Assembly (NCBI GenBank): GCA_002471275.1
Contig: DKPQ01000023.1
Span: forward strand, 1 to 64,000
DNA: 64,000 nucleotides
From: Flammeovirgaceae bacterium UBA7330
GTDB lineage: Bacteria; Bacteroidota; Bacteroidia; Cytophagales; Cyclobacteriaceae
Direction of reading: 5' to 3'
A model generated the notes under the pieces. The model was not told where the DNA came from. It searched no databases and was given only the letters and a program-made list of their open reading frames with translations. Position 1 is the first letter of the stretch, and each line of letters begins with the position of its first letter. Shown piece after piece: positions 1-8,290 of the stretch. Made by a program: the position numbers and the translations under genes.

Positions 1-21
1 GACCACACGAAGCCTTAGTTG

Positions 22-555
22 TTAGTTTTCGTTTTTCTTTCCACATTCAGGACACTCAAAAGTTCCAGAGATTGTATCTTCTGCTGTTAGAGTTAATTTC
101 TCATTACAGTATTGACAATTTACTTCTTCTCCACCAACCACTAAAGTATTTGCCCAAATATCACCAACTCGTTGATGTCTTTCCGAATTCTTTACTGTGA
201 AAAAGGCTACAAGTCCAAATGAACCAAATATTTCAAAACTATCAGCAATCCTTCGCTTAAGTGCTTGTCCAAAACTTATTGATCTTCCATTAAATGAAAT
301 AACCCTAAGTTGAGTAATCATATGTCCAATCGTACGTCCATTTATCGATTCAATAATCGGGAAATATATAAACCATGAAAGGAAAAGAATAAATGCGGGC
401 CATCCATTAACACTGTACCCACCTTCATCATTTGGTGTTCCAATCTGATAAACATAAAACATCCAAAAGCTCATGTAAATTCCGTAATCTACAATTGTTG
501 CAGTTACGCGCCTCGTGATATTTGGTTGCGTTCTAATTTTCCTATTGGTGCCCAT
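22..555 (-). CDS. RDD family membrane protein with C-terminal zinc ribbon
   Basis: This is an integral membrane protein of about 177 residues. Three hydrophobic stretches (roughly residues 18-40, 50-68 and 105-122) and the RDD-type arrangement (Arg-Arg near the first helix, an Asp in VDYG, NGRTIGH before the loop) support the RDD family, whose members are mostly uncharacterised and sometimes act as transporters. The C-terminus carries two CxxC pairs (C147/C150 and C168/C171), a small zinc-ribbon-like tail that many RDD proteins lack. ATG at 555 is preferred over the TTG one codon upstream. It overlaps the 3' end of the upstream HEPN-like gene by 14 bases, so the two are probably co-transcribed and coupled. 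The specific function is unknown. Confidence 0.8.
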   Translation of the reverse strand: MGTNRKIRTQPNITRRVTATIVDYGIYMSFWMFYVYQIGTPNDEGGYSVNGWPAFILFLSWFIYFPIIESINGRTIGHMITQLRVISFNGRSISFGQALKRRIADSFEIFGSFGLVAFFTVKNSERHQRVGDIWANTLVVGGEEVNCQYCNEKLTLTAEDTISGTFECPECGKKNEN

Positions 556-1219
556 CAAAATCAGAAATGTCTAATTTTCCTTCTTTATAAAATTTAAACT
601 TCAGTTCCTGAAACCTCACTCCATCATCAGCTGTTAGTAGCAGATGGTAACCTGTTTGAGATCCCACTCGATAATAAGTTTCTGATTTCACATAGTGTCC
701 TTGGATCAAATTCATCAGTTCAGCTATACTATCAATAACTTTATTAATCTTTTCCCTGCTGGCAATTTTAAGAGGTTTCGCATGTTCATTGAGTGCTAAA
801 TCCTTATCAAAGTGTGCAATTTTTCTATTCCTTCTATCGTAGGAGAATGAAGCCTCTTTCTTAATTCTCTTTAACAATTTACTCACTTCACCTTTTAAGG
901 GTGGAGTAGTGAAATTGGAGAATGACCAAAGAGTTAATCTTGCATTTCCTTTTCGATCAGATTTAGGTTCAGTTAATCTTGTAATACCAAGAATCACATC
1001 ATCAAGAAGCAAGTTTTGTAGATAGAAGTAAAAATTTGGTGAGATCTTATTCATCAGTTCTATTCTATCTTCCTTCGAATATAATTCTTCAAATTCGCTC
1101 CATTTAAAATGGAGAAATATTACCTCATTTCGTATTCGATCAAAGAAATTACCAAACTCATCTCCAAGTTTTTCAATGTACTCTTGCTTAACTTCTTCTG
1201 CGGTTTGATGTCGGCCCAT
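542..1219 (-). CDS. HEPN-like (AbiU2-type) protein
   Basis: This is a soluble, mostly alpha-helical protein of 225 residues without a signal peptide. Around residues 129-136 it has R-R-N-R-K-I-A-H followed by Asp, matching the R-x4-6-H motif of HEPN domains, and the overall layout resembles the AbiU2-type HEPN proteins found in phage-defence and housekeeping contexts. The family assignment comes from this motif and helix pattern only. HEPN proteins are often RNases, but no RNase activity can be claimed from the motif alone. Its 3' end overlaps the RDD gene by 14 bases, an arrangement typical of a two-gene unit. No toxin/antitoxin partner other than the RDD protein is visible. Confidence 0.6.
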   Translation of the reverse strand: MGRHQTAEEVKQEYIEKLGDEFGNFFDRIRNEVIFLHFKWSEFEELYSKEDRIELMNKISPNFYFYLQNLLLDDVILGITRLTEPKSDRKGNARLTLWSFSNFTTPPLKGEVSKLLKRIKKEASFSYDRRNRKIAHFDKDLALNEHAKPLKIASREKINKVIDSIAELMNLIQGHYVKSETYYRVGSQTGYHLLLTADDGVRFQELKFKFYKEGKLDISDFDGHQ

Positions 1220-1527
1220 GATCGAGGGTAATGAAAACTAACATCAAGTTATAATACATGCACTATAACTACTATTATCTTTTTTTAATTAATCCTTTCA
1301 ATACCCACACCTTACCCACTTTTAAACATCAATAAGCGTTTAAAAACGGATACGTTGTGTGTATTGCCCACCAAATTAAACAATTCCGTGATCATTCATC
1401 TACCTAATAAATCGAAGCGCTCCTGAATTCTGATTTCTGAATTCTGTATTCTGAGAACCTATTTCCCAGCCGATCACTACTTTCTTTAATATGGTTTATT
1501 AAATTTGCGGCCGCAACATTCAAAATC
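1220..1527. other. Intergenic region, divergent promoters
   Basis: This stretch of about 308 bases separates the minus-strand HEPN/RDD pair from the plus-strand transketolase genes. No protein-like reading frame was found. It contains an imperfect repeat of TTCTGA/TTCTGTATTCTGA around 1425-1455 and an A/T-rich inverted repeat TTTAAAC...GTTTAAA around 1320-1345. The TAnnTTTG element just before the transketolase gene is listed separately. Confidence 0.6.
1500..1507 (+). promoter_or_regulatory. Bacteroidota -7 promoter element before tkt
   Basis: TAAATTTG matches the Bacteroidota sigma-A consensus TAnnTTTG. Using the spacing seen at the SRP RNA gene in this window (5 bases to the transcript start), transcription should begin near 1513, leaving a leader of about 15 bases before the ATG at 1528. 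No convincing -33 TTG was seen. Confidence 0.5.
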
Positions 1528-2379
1528 ATGTCAAATTCACCAGATTTTAATCATCTCAAAAAAGTCACCTCACAGGTTCGCAGAGACATTGTGAGGATGG
1601 TACACGCCTGCCAGTCAGGACACCCGGGAGGCTCTTTGGGATGTACCGAGTATTTAGTTTTATTGTACTTCCATGTCATGAAATACAAGCTTCCATTTAC
1701 CATGGAAGGCAAAGGTGAGGACATGTTTTTTCTCAGCAACGGACACATCTCTCCAGTATGGTATAGCGTACTTTCGCATGCCGGATTTTTTGATAAAAAG
1801 GAATTAGGCACCTTCAGACAGATCAACTCCAGGCTTCAGGGTCACCCGGCCACGGAAGAGGATCTGCCAGGTATCCGGGTAGCTTCCGGGTCTTTGGGAC
1901 AAGGACTGTCAGTAGGTATCGGTGCCGCACTCTCCAAAAAGCTGGACAAAGACGATAAGCTCGTGTACGTGCTGATGGGAGACGGTGAGCAGCAGGAAGG
2001 CCAGGTATGGGAAGCTGTGATGTTTGCCGGAAGCAAAAAAGTAGACAACCTGATCGCTACCATAGATTATAACGGACAACAAATTGATGGTCCTACGGAA
2101 GAAGTAAATCCGCTGGGCGACCTCAAAGCCAAATACGAAGCCTTCGGATGGGAGGTCATCACGTCAGATGGCAACAACATCGAAGAACTGGCAGCAGCTT
2201 TTGATAAGGCAAAATCGCTGACAGGTAAAGGAAAGCCTGTACTGAACCTCATGACAACCGTGATGGGCAAGGGCGTGGACTTTATGGAAGGCACACACAA
2301 ATGGCATGGTATTGCTCCAAACGATGAGCAGCTGGCTGAGGCACTAAATCAATTGGAAGAAACCCTGGGAGATTACTAA
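1528..2379 (+). CDS. Transketolase, N-terminal (TPP-binding) subunit
   Basis: This 283-residue protein corresponds to the first third to half of a full-length transketolase. It carries CQSGHPGGSLGC near residue 30, LSNGHISP near residue 70 and the thiamine diphosphate motif GDGEQQEGQVWEA with NGQQIDG about 30 residues on. Transketolase moves two-carbon ketol units between sugar phosphates in the non-oxidative pentose phosphate pathway. The next gene starts one base after the stop and encodes the pyrimidine-binding and C-terminal half, so this is the split form common in Bacteroidota and archaea. The two products must form a heteromer to build the active site. A TAnnTTTG element lies 20 bases upstream. 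Confidence 0.93.
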   Translation: MSNSPDFNHLKKVTSQVRRDIVRMVHACQSGHPGGSLGCTEYLVLLYFHVMKYKLPFTMEGKGEDMFFLSNGHISPVWYSVLSHAGFFDKKELGTFRQINSRLQGHPATEEDLPGIRVASGSLGQGLSVGIGAALSKKLDKDDKLVYVLMGDGEQQEGQVWEAVMFAGSKKVDNLIATIDYNGQQIDGPTEEVNPLGDLKAKYEAFGWEVITSDGNNIEELAAAFDKAKSLTGKGKPVLNLMTTVMGKGVDFMEGTHKWHGIAPNDEQLAEALNQLEETLGDY

Positions 2380-2380
2380 G

Positions 2381-3343
2381 ATGGCAACGAAATATACATT
2401 CACAGAGAAGAAAGATACACGGTCAGGATTCGGTGACGGACTTACCGAGCTAGGAAGAACCAACCCCAACGTTGTCGCCCTGTGTGCCGACCTCGTGGGG
2501 TCGCTCAAGATGGCTGACTTCATCAAGGAAAACCCGGATCGCTTTGTGCAGACAGGTATCGCAGAGGCGAATATGATGGGTATCGCCGCAGGTCTAGCTA
2601 CAGCGGGCAAAATCCCTTTCACAGGTACTTTTGCCAACTTCTCTACTGGTCGTGTTTACGACCAGATCCGTCAGTCGATCGCTTACTCTGAGAAAAACGT
2701 CAAGGTATGTGCTTCCCACGCAGGTGTTACCCTGGGTGAAGACGGCGCTACGCACCAGATCCTGGAAGACATGGGTATGATGAAAATGCTGCCCAACTTC
2801 ACCGTGATCAATCCTTGCGACTACAACCAGACGAAGGCAGCTACCATCGCGATCGCTGATTACGAAGGCCCGGTTTACCTGAGGTTCGGAAGACCGAAAT
2901 GGCCCATCTTCACTGACCCAAACCAAAAGTTTGAGATCGGTAAAGCCTTGAAGCTGATCGAAGGTACTGATGTGACCATTTTTGCAACCGGACACCTGGT
3001 ATGGAAAGCCATCGAAGCAGAGGCTATCCTGCAGGAGCAGGGCATCTCAGCTGAGGTGATCAATATCCACACTATCAAGCCATTGGATGAAAAAGCGATC
3101 CTGGCATCTGTTGCGAAGACAGGATGCGCAGTTTCGGCGGAAGAGCATCAGATGGCCGGAGGATTGGGTGAGAGCATCGCCAGCACACTGGCCAGAAATG
3201 ACATGAAGCCATTGGAAATTGTGGCTGTAAATGATCAGTTTGGCGAAAGTGGCAAGCCGGAAGAGCTTTTGGACAAATACGGTCTGAGCACGGAAAACAT
3301 CGTGGAGAAGGCTAAAAAAGCGATCCAAAGAAAGAATTCCTAA
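2381..3343 (+). CDS. Transketolase, C-terminal subunit
   Basis: This 320-residue protein contains the pyrimidine-binding domain (TGIAEANMMGIAAGLA, with the Glu that activates the TPP cofactor; SHAGVTLGEDGATHQ) and the C-terminal transketolase domain (FATGHLVWKAIEAE, EEHQMAGGLGE). It lacks the TPP-phosphate-binding domain, which the preceding gene supplies. The one-base spacing indicates one mRNA and stoichiometric production. A 1-deoxyxylulose-5-phosphate synthase alternative is unlikely because that enzyme is a single long chain of about 620 residues. Erythrose-4-phosphate from this enzyme feeds the DAHP synthase encoded about 14 kb away. Confidence 0.93.
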   Translation: MATKYTFTEKKDTRSGFGDGLTELGRTNPNVVALCADLVGSLKMADFIKENPDRFVQTGIAEANMMGIAAGLATAGKIPFTGTFANFSTGRVYDQIRQSIAYSEKNVKVCASHAGVTLGEDGATHQILEDMGMMKMLPNFTVINPCDYNQTKAATIAIADYEGPVYLRFGRPKWPIFTDPNQKFEIGKALKLIEGTDVTIFATGHLVWKAIEAEAILQEQGISAEVINIHTIKPLDEKAILASVAKTGCAVSAEEHQMAGGLGESIASTLARNDMKPLEIVAVNDQFGESGKPEELLDKYGLSTENIVEKAKKAIQRKNS

Positions 3344-3353
3344 AGCTTCCTTG

Positions 3354-3361
3354 TAGCTTTG
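3354..3361 (+). promoter_or_regulatory. -7 promoter element placed against the start codon
   Basis: TAGCTTTG is an exact TAnnTTTG match. Only four bases separate it from the ATG at 3366. With the spacing calibrated at the SRP RNA gene, transcription would start at or within one base of the ATG, predicting a leaderless mRNA for the aminotransferase, separate from the transketolase transcript. Confidence 0.5.
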
Positions 3362-3365
3362 CCGC

Positions 3366-4544
3366 ATGCTATCCAATCGGCAGCTATTTCTGCAAAACCT
3401 GGCCCAGACAACCAATTTCCCGTTACAACTGGAGATTGAAAAGGCTGAGGGCATCTATATGTATGCCCCTGATGGCAAATCCTATATCGACCTGATATCC
3501 GGTATTGGTGTCAGCAATGTAGGTCATCGTCACCCCAGGGTGGTAAAAGCCGTCAAGCAGCAGGTAGACCAGTACATGCACCTGATGGTGTATGGCGAGC
3601 TGGTGCAGTCTCCACAGGTGCAGCTGGCCAAAGCCATTACCGCTACCCTACCCGATCCCCTCGACCAGGTGTATTTAGTCAACTCCGGTAGCGAAGCCAT
3701 CGAAGGCGCCATGAAGCTGGCCAAAAGATATACGGGCAGACCTGAGATCATTTCCTGCTACAATGCCTACCATGGGTCTACATCCGGGGCCTTGTCTGCT
3801 GGTGGAAGCGAGACTTTTAAGCAAAACTATCGGCCCCTCATCCCGGGCCACCGGAATATCACCTTCAACAAAGTCGAGGACCTGGAGCAGATCACTACAC
3901 AGACTGCGGCCTTCCTCATCGAGACCATCCAGGGAGAAGCCGGGGTAAGAGTACCTGATGCATCCTATATCAAAGCTGTGAGGCAACGATGTACGGAGAC
4001 CGGCACGCTGTTGATCATGGACGAGATCCAATCGGGATTTGGGCGAACAGGTAAGTTCTGGGGGTTTGAACATTTCGGCATCGTCCCGGACATTATCACC
4101 AGTGCCAAAGGAATGGGCGGTGGCATGCCTATAGGTTGCTTTATCAGCTCCAAGGAGATCATGAGTGCCTTCACCGAGAATCCTATCCTGGGTCATATCA
4201 CGACCTTTGGAGGACATCCCGTGAGCGCGGCTGCATCGCTGGCCACAATCCGGGTGATCCAGGAAGAAAAGCTCACGGATGGCATTCCCGAAAAAGAAGC
4301 CCTCTTCAGAAAACTACTCGTACATCCCAAGATAAAATCCTTCCGTAGCAAAGGCCTGATGATGGCCGCAGAATTCGATTCGTTTGAGACCCTGAAAGCG
4401 ATCATTGACCGGGCCATCGAAGGGGGCGTGCTCACCGACTGGTTCCTGTTTTGTGACAACTCCATGCGCATCGCTCCTCCCCTCACCATCACAGAAGATG
4501 AAATTCGAAAAGCCTGCCAGCTGATCCTTCAGGCGATTGATTAG
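3366..4544 (+). CDS. Class III PLP-dependent aminotransferase
   Basis: This 392-residue protein has the class III aminotransferase signature LIMDEIQSGFGRTGKFWGFE followed by the pyridoxal-phosphate lysine in SAKGMGGG (K248), NSGSEAIEGAMKLAKRYTGR near residue 105 and GHITTFGGHPVSAAA before the small domain. Relatives include acetylornithine, ornithine and 4-aminobutyrate aminotransferases. The substrate cannot be read from the sequence, and no arginine biosynthesis genes sit beside it. It lies 22 bases after the transketolase stop but has its own -7 element directly before the ATG. It is cytoplasmic, with no signal peptide. Confidence 0.85.
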   Translation: MLSNRQLFLQNLAQTTNFPLQLEIEKAEGIYMYAPDGKSYIDLISGIGVSNVGHRHPRVVKAVKQQVDQYMHLMVYGELVQSPQVQLAKAITATLPDPLDQVYLVNSGSEAIEGAMKLAKRYTGRPEIISCYNAYHGSTSGALSAGGSETFKQNYRPLIPGHRNITFNKVEDLEQITTQTAAFLIETIQGEAGVRVPDASYIKAVRQRCTETGTLLIMDEIQSGFGRTGKFWGFEHFGIVPDIITSAKGMGGGMPIGCFISSKEIMSAFTENPILGHITTFGGHPVSAAASLATIRVIQEEKLTDGIPEKEALFRKLLVHPKIKSFRSKGLMMAAEFDSFETLKAIIDRAIEGGVLTDWFLFCDNSMRIAPPLTITEDEIRKACQLILQAID

Positions 4545-4612
4545 CAAAGGGTCTGACTATCGTCCGACCCTGCGTGGGTCATCCGACACCTCATTATCAA
4601 TCTCTACCTTAT

Positions 4613-4620
4613 TAGCTTTG
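4613..4620 (+). promoter_or_regulatory. -7 promoter element before arfB
   Basis: TAGCTTTG is an exact TAnnTTTG match ending seven bases before the ATG at 4628. The predicted transcript start is near 4626, giving an almost leaderless mRNA. Confidence 0.45.
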
Positions 4621-4627
4621 TCTTCTC

Positions 4628-5035
4628 ATGAGTCATCCTGTTTCCATATCACACATCAAACAAGAAATCCAATTGACGACTTCACGGAGTGGGGGTCCGG
4701 GTGGACAGCATGTCAACAAAGTGGAAACAAAGGTGGTCTTGCGCTTCAATGTCGAGAACTCTTCTGTTTTGACTGATGAGGAAAAAACACGCATAAAAGA
4801 AAAGCTCTCAAGCCAATTGACAAAGGATGGGGATTTGCTTGTTATCTCGGAAGGCTCCCGATCACAACTGAAAAACAAAGAAACTGCCTTCAGGAAACTC
4901 GATCGGTTATTGACCCGCGCATTCTATATCCCCAAACCCAGGAAGAAAACCAAACCCTCGAAGGCTGCTGTTGATAAACGCATCAAAGCCAAAAAACAGC
5001 AAAGCGAAAAAAAACAATGGCGTAAGAAATTTTAG
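4628..5035 (+). CDS. arfB: Alternative ribosome-rescue factor ArfB (peptidyl-tRNA hydrolase)
   Basis: This 135-residue protein has the class I release-factor catalytic motif GPGGQHVNKVETK with GGQ at residues 25-27, but no codon-recognition domain. Its C-terminus is a strongly basic tail rich in Lys, Arg and Gln that in the ArfB/YaeJ family inserts into the empty mRNA channel of stalled ribosomes. The length and both features match ArfB, which hydrolyses peptidyl-tRNA on non-stop ribosomes. The gene is monocistronic and convergent with the protease gene that ends six bases after its stop. Confidence 0.92.
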   Translation: MSHPVSISHIKQEIQLTTSRSGGPGGQHVNKVETKVVLRFNVENSSVLTDEEKTRIKEKLSSQLTKDGDLLVISEGSRSQLKNKETAFRKLDRLLTRAFYIPKPRKKTKPSKAAVDKRIKAKKQQSEKKQWRKKF

Positions 5036-5041
5036 CCTGAA

Positions 5042-6208
5042 TTATAACAGGCTCTTTAGCTCCAGCTTATATTCTTTAGCGGGACCTTTACGCCTCACCT
5101 GGATGGTGACCGTTTCACCAGCTTTCTTTAGCATCTGCTCAATCTCTACCAGAGAAAGATCCATGGCCTTTTTCCCGTTGATACTCACCAGTTCATCATT
5201 GACATTGATCCCCAGGTTGCTGGCAGGGCTATCGGCTATGATCTGATGAATCAATACGGCAGACATGTCTTCGTTCATCTGGATGTCCATCCCACTACAA
5301 TTGACTGATACCTCATCATCAAAATACTTACTTTTTTCGAAGTACACTTTATGATTTGGATAGTCAAAGAGCATATTGAATTTACGAAGCAATTTATTTC
5401 CAATGATTCCTGAAACGTGACCATTGGCCTGAATGCCCTGATTGACCTGACTGATACCAATTGGCAGTTCGGAGAAGTCAAAGCCATCAAAGCTTAGCGT
5501 CTTCACCCGTCCTTCATAGTGAAGTGTCTCATTATTAGAAATGTCTTTTACCAGGTAGCTGTAGTGTTCCCCGGTCTTATGGATGATGTCATGCTTATTC
5601 GCAAAGGGGGTATTGAAATCAAGCGTGGTACCTGCACCTGTATTGATAAAAAACGTTCCTTTCAGCACCTCATCATTGTTCAACCTGATGGTTCCTTTGA
5701 TGGTGGGTATGCCCATGTGAGATTTGAATTTTATGACGTCACCATTTTTTGGATAGTCTTCTTCATAGATCTCCAGCCGCATGTTGTCATTGTCAAGTCT
5801 CACAATGTGATGATGTGCCAGGTCATATCCGATGATACCGTCAATATCTCTTCCGATACTTATTTCCAGGTGCTTTAATGATGCAGCATTGAGTTTAATA
5901 TCTGATTCCAGGATATATTTATTTAACTCTATCTTATTGTGTTTGATCGCCAGGGATTTGATCTCTCCCTGGGCAGCTTTAGCCAATTCATTGTGATCAA
6001 AGATGAGATTCAAATCTTTGGCTACATCGAGATCTACAACTGTCAACCCGGCACCTGTATCAAAAATAAAATCCAATGGTTCGGAATCATCCACACTCAG
6101 CTGAATGATGATATGATCACCATATTGTTCAAAGGAGGTAGAAGCAACAGGCTGTTGAGCAAAGGACTTGAAAGCAATAAAAAAAGCAAGAATAAGCAAT
6201 GTTCTCAT
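5042..6208 (-). CDS. Retropepsin-like aspartyl protease with C-terminal PDZ domain
   Basis: This 388-residue secreted protein begins with a signal peptide (residues 1-18, cleavage after FAQ). It has two retropepsin-like halves: the first has the canonical DTGAG (D50), the second has NTGAG at the equivalent place, so the second Asp is replaced by Asn. A PDZ domain occupies about residues 305-385 (DSPASNLGINVNDELVSINGK). Secreted aspartyl protease plus PDZ proteins are common in Bacteroidota, with a presumed periplasmic role. A dimer through the first half, or activity with a single Asp, would be needed; proteolysis is inferred, not shown. No operon partners are visible. Confidence 0.8.
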   Translation of the reverse strand: MRTLLILAFFIAFKSFAQQPVASTSFEQYGDHIIIQLSVDDSEPLDFIFDTGAGLTVVDLDVAKDLNLIFDHNELAKAAQGEIKSLAIKHNKIELNKYILESDIKLNAASLKHLEISIGRDIDGIIGYDLAHHHIVRLDNDNMRLEIYEEDYPKNGDVIKFKSHMGIPTIKGTIRLNNDEVLKGTFFINTGAGTTLDFNTPFANKHDIIHKTGEHYSYLVKDISNNETLHYEGRVKTLSFDGFDFSELPIGISQVNQGIQANGHVSGIIGNKLLRKFNMLFDYPNHKVYFEKSKYFDDEVSVNCSGMDIQMNEDMSAVLIHQIIADSPASNLGINVNDELVSINGKKAMDLSLVEIEQMLKKAGETVTIQVRRKGPAKEYKLELKSLL

Positions 6209-6306
6209 GGTCGGGTGATTAATTCCGCACCAATTTAAAACAGATAGCTTTTCTTTCGGCTTGAAGTGTTTAATTTTCTGATCCTATTCTAAAAAAATAT
6301 CAGACG

Positions 6307-7119
6307 ATGGTGAAAAAAGTCAAGAAATCCTGCAGTTTTTTAATAGACCATGGGTTTAAAGATTCTGAAATCGGGATCATTCTGGGTACAGGATTAGGTG
6401 GGCTTGTGGATCATATAGATGTCATTGAATCAATCCCTTATGAGGAGATCCCCAACTTCCCCATTGCAACTGTAGAGTTTCATCATGGAGAACTTATCTA
6501 CGGGAAGCTGGAAGGAAAGACCGTAATCGCTATGAAGGGCCGCTTTCACTTTTACGAAGGCTATAGCATGGCTGAAGTTGTATTTCCTGTCAGGGTGATG
6601 CATGCTCTTGGCATTAAGAAATTATTAATTTCCAATGCCAGTGGCTCAATGAATCATTCTTGGAAAAAGGGTCAGCTGATGCTCATCGATGATCACATCA
6701 ACCTTCAGCCAGACAACCCCTTGAGAGGCAATGGGGCAGCAGCATTCGGATCCATATTCACAGATATGAGCAGACCCTATGATCCCGCAATGAATGGCTT
6801 ATTCAAAAAAGTGGCTGAAGAAAAGGAGATTATTCTCAACGAAGGTGTATACGTGGCCGTGTCTGGTCCTAACCTGGAAACGAGGGCAGAATACCGCTTC
6901 CTTAGGAATATCGGCGCTGACGTGGTAGGAATGTCCACAGTCCCTGAAGTGATTGCAGCCAATCAACTCAACCTCCCGGTCAGTGCTATTTCAGTGATTA
7001 CCGATGAGTGTGACCCGGACAACCTACAACCAGTCAATATTGAAGAAATTATCGCTATCGCCAGAGATGCCGAAAAAGACCTGATCGAATTGTTTAAAGG
7101 AGTGGTCCGCCATCAGTAG
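6307..7119 (+). CDS. Purine nucleoside phosphorylase
   Basis: This 270-residue cytoplasmic enzyme is of the trimeric PNP / MTA phosphorylase family. Visible motifs are GTGLGGL (phosphate loop), FHHGELIYGKLEGK, MKGRFHFYEGY, SNASGSMN (usually NAAGGLN) and the base-binding segment SGPNLETRAEYRFLRNIGADVVGMSTVPE. It splits purine ribonucleosides with phosphate into base plus ribose-1-phosphate. The Glu in GPNLETRAE and the Asn-equivalent region fit the 6-oxopurine-specific type (inosine, guanosine). The length equals that of typical PunA. It stands alone, divergent from the protease gene, and is followed by an intrinsic terminator at 7249-7277. Confidence 0.92.
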   Translation: MVKKVKKSCSFLIDHGFKDSEIGIILGTGLGGLVDHIDVIESIPYEEIPNFPIATVEFHHGELIYGKLEGKTVIAMKGRFHFYEGYSMAEVVFPVRVMHALGIKKLLISNASGSMNHSWKKGQLMLIDDHINLQPDNPLRGNGAAAFGSIFTDMSRPYDPAMNGLFKKVAEEKEIILNEGVYVAVSGPNLETRAEYRFLRNIGADVVGMSTVPEVIAANQLNLPVSAISVITDECDPDNLQPVNIEEIIAIARDAEKDLIELFKGVVRHQ

Positions 7120-7248
7120 TCTAACGGAGTCGCCTCAGGGAGCTTTAAGTCTCATTATTCCTGGTATGATTTAAATCTCACGATTTTTTATTATCTTTAT
7201 TTGAAACAATTCAATAATATCCAAAATTGGTGACTGATAATTATTCTT

Positions 7249-7277
7249 AAAAAGAGGCCTCGAACGGCCTCTTTTTT
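7249..7277 (+). terminator. Intrinsic terminator after purine nucleoside phosphorylase
   Basis: The perfect stem AAAGAGGCC / GGCCTCTTT (arms 7251-7259 and 7266-7274) with a short loop runs into a T tract. The A tract on the other side makes it potentially bidirectional. Confidence 0.85.
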
Positions 7278-7340
7278 GATTTATACTGGGTTTTCATATT
7301 ATCCTATACCAGGACTTTCATGTCATAACTTCTCCAATCC

Positions 7341-8021
7341 ATGAAAAAGTTAATTGATGGTTTCGAACACATCAGATATCGCCCCTTAAGTTTTACCGAC
7401 AAGGAAATCTCTGAACGCGCGCAGTCCTTTTATCAGCTGCTTGACAAAAGAAGAAGCATCCGGTCATTCTCAGGCACGCCTGTGGAAAAGCAGGTGATCA
7501 CATCCATCATTAAAACTGCTGCGACTGCACCCAGTGGTGCCAACAAACAACCCTGGAGTTTCTGTGCAATCTCCAACCCGGACATCAAGAAAGCCATTAG
7601 AGTGGCGGCCGAGGAAGAGGAGAAAAAAAACTATGCTCAACGAATGAGTGAGACGTGGCTAAAAGACCTGGAGCCCTTCGCCACAAACTGGCAAAAACCA
7701 TTTCTCGAAACCGCTCCCTGGCTGATTGTAGTATTCAAAAAGACCCATGAACTTGATGACAACAACCAGCAGCATAAAAATTATTATGTGACCGAGTCTG
7801 TAGGAATTGCCTGTGGTATGCTCATCACCGCGATACACAACGCTGGTCTGGTCACTCTTACCCATACCCCAAGTCCGATGAACTTTCTGGCTAAAATCCT
7901 GGAACGCCCCACCAATGAAAAACCCTTCCTGCTTCTTCCGGTAGGCTTCCCAGACCATGACACCTATGTACCCAATATCACACGAAAACCTGAAAAAGAA
8001 ATATTAAATTATTATGAGTGA
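7341..8021 (+). CDS. Nitroreductase family protein
   Basis: This 226-residue protein has the FMN-binding pattern of the nitroreductase family: RRSIRSFSGTPVE around residues 38-50, TAPSGANKQPWSF around 67-79, and the late segment ESVGIACGMLITAIHNAGLVTLTHTPSPM, which is close to the iodotyrosine-deiodinase-like subgroup of larger nitroreductases. It is a flavin-dependent NAD(P)H oxidoreductase with unknown physiological substrate. It has no signal peptide. It is preceded by the terminator at 7249-7277, so it is probably transcribed on its own. The N-terminal extension before RRSIR (about 35 residues) resembles that of the dehalogenase-like members, but this is not decisive. Confidence 0.85.
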   Translation: MKKLIDGFEHIRYRPLSFTDKEISERAQSFYQLLDKRRSIRSFSGTPVEKQVITSIIKTAATAPSGANKQPWSFCAISNPDIKKAIRVAAEEEEKKNYAQRMSETWLKDLEPFATNWQKPFLETAPWLIVVFKKTHELDDNNQQHKNYYVTESVGIACGMLITAIHNAGLVTLTHTPSPMNFLAKILERPTNEKPFLLLPVGFPDHDTYVPNITRKPEKEILNYYE

Positions 8022-8084
8022 TACTTAACAAATTCATAAAATAATTCACTATTTTTAGGATACTCACAAATAAAAAAGGTTTGT

Positions 8085-8183
8085 GCGTTACCTACGAATT
8101 ATGAAAGTCTGAGAATAATTTTTCAGACAAGTCTATAGCTGGTTGGGACCCCGTTGAACTGTCTTCGGGGTTTCCTTTTTTTT
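8085..8183 (+). ncRNA. Candidate small RNA or structured 3' UTR
   Basis: Between the nitroreductase and the permease lies a compact structured segment. Hairpin one is GTCTGAGAA/TTTTTCAGAC (8107-8128, nine pairs with one G-T). Then comes a single-stranded stretch, then a strong terminator hairpin GGGACCCCG/CGGGGTTTC (8145-8174) with eight T residues. AAGGTTTG at 8076-8083 is one mismatch from the TAnnTTTG -7 element and would start an RNA near 8089, giving about 90 nt. It could equally be the 3' UTR of the nitroreductase mRNA. No match to a known RNA family was recognised. Confidence 0.4.
8145..8183 (+). terminator. Intrinsic terminator upstream of gntP
   Basis: The stem is GGGACCCCG (8145-8153) paired with CGGGGTTTC (8166-8174) including two G-T pairs, followed by C and T8. 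It separates the nitroreductase transcript from the aldarate genes. Confidence 0.8.
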
Positions 8184-8290
8184 CAATCCGGCATCTATCA
8201 TTGAGTTTCTTGTTGCTCATCCTGGAGTAAGTTGCTGATAATGCTTAATTTATCAACCATTAATTTTATTACCCCTAACCTAACCCATTA

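Noticed and set aside
1320..1455. CRISPR or repeat array in the first intergenic region
   Set aside because: Short TTCTGA and TTTAAA repeats are irregular and too few; no spacers of equal length were seen.
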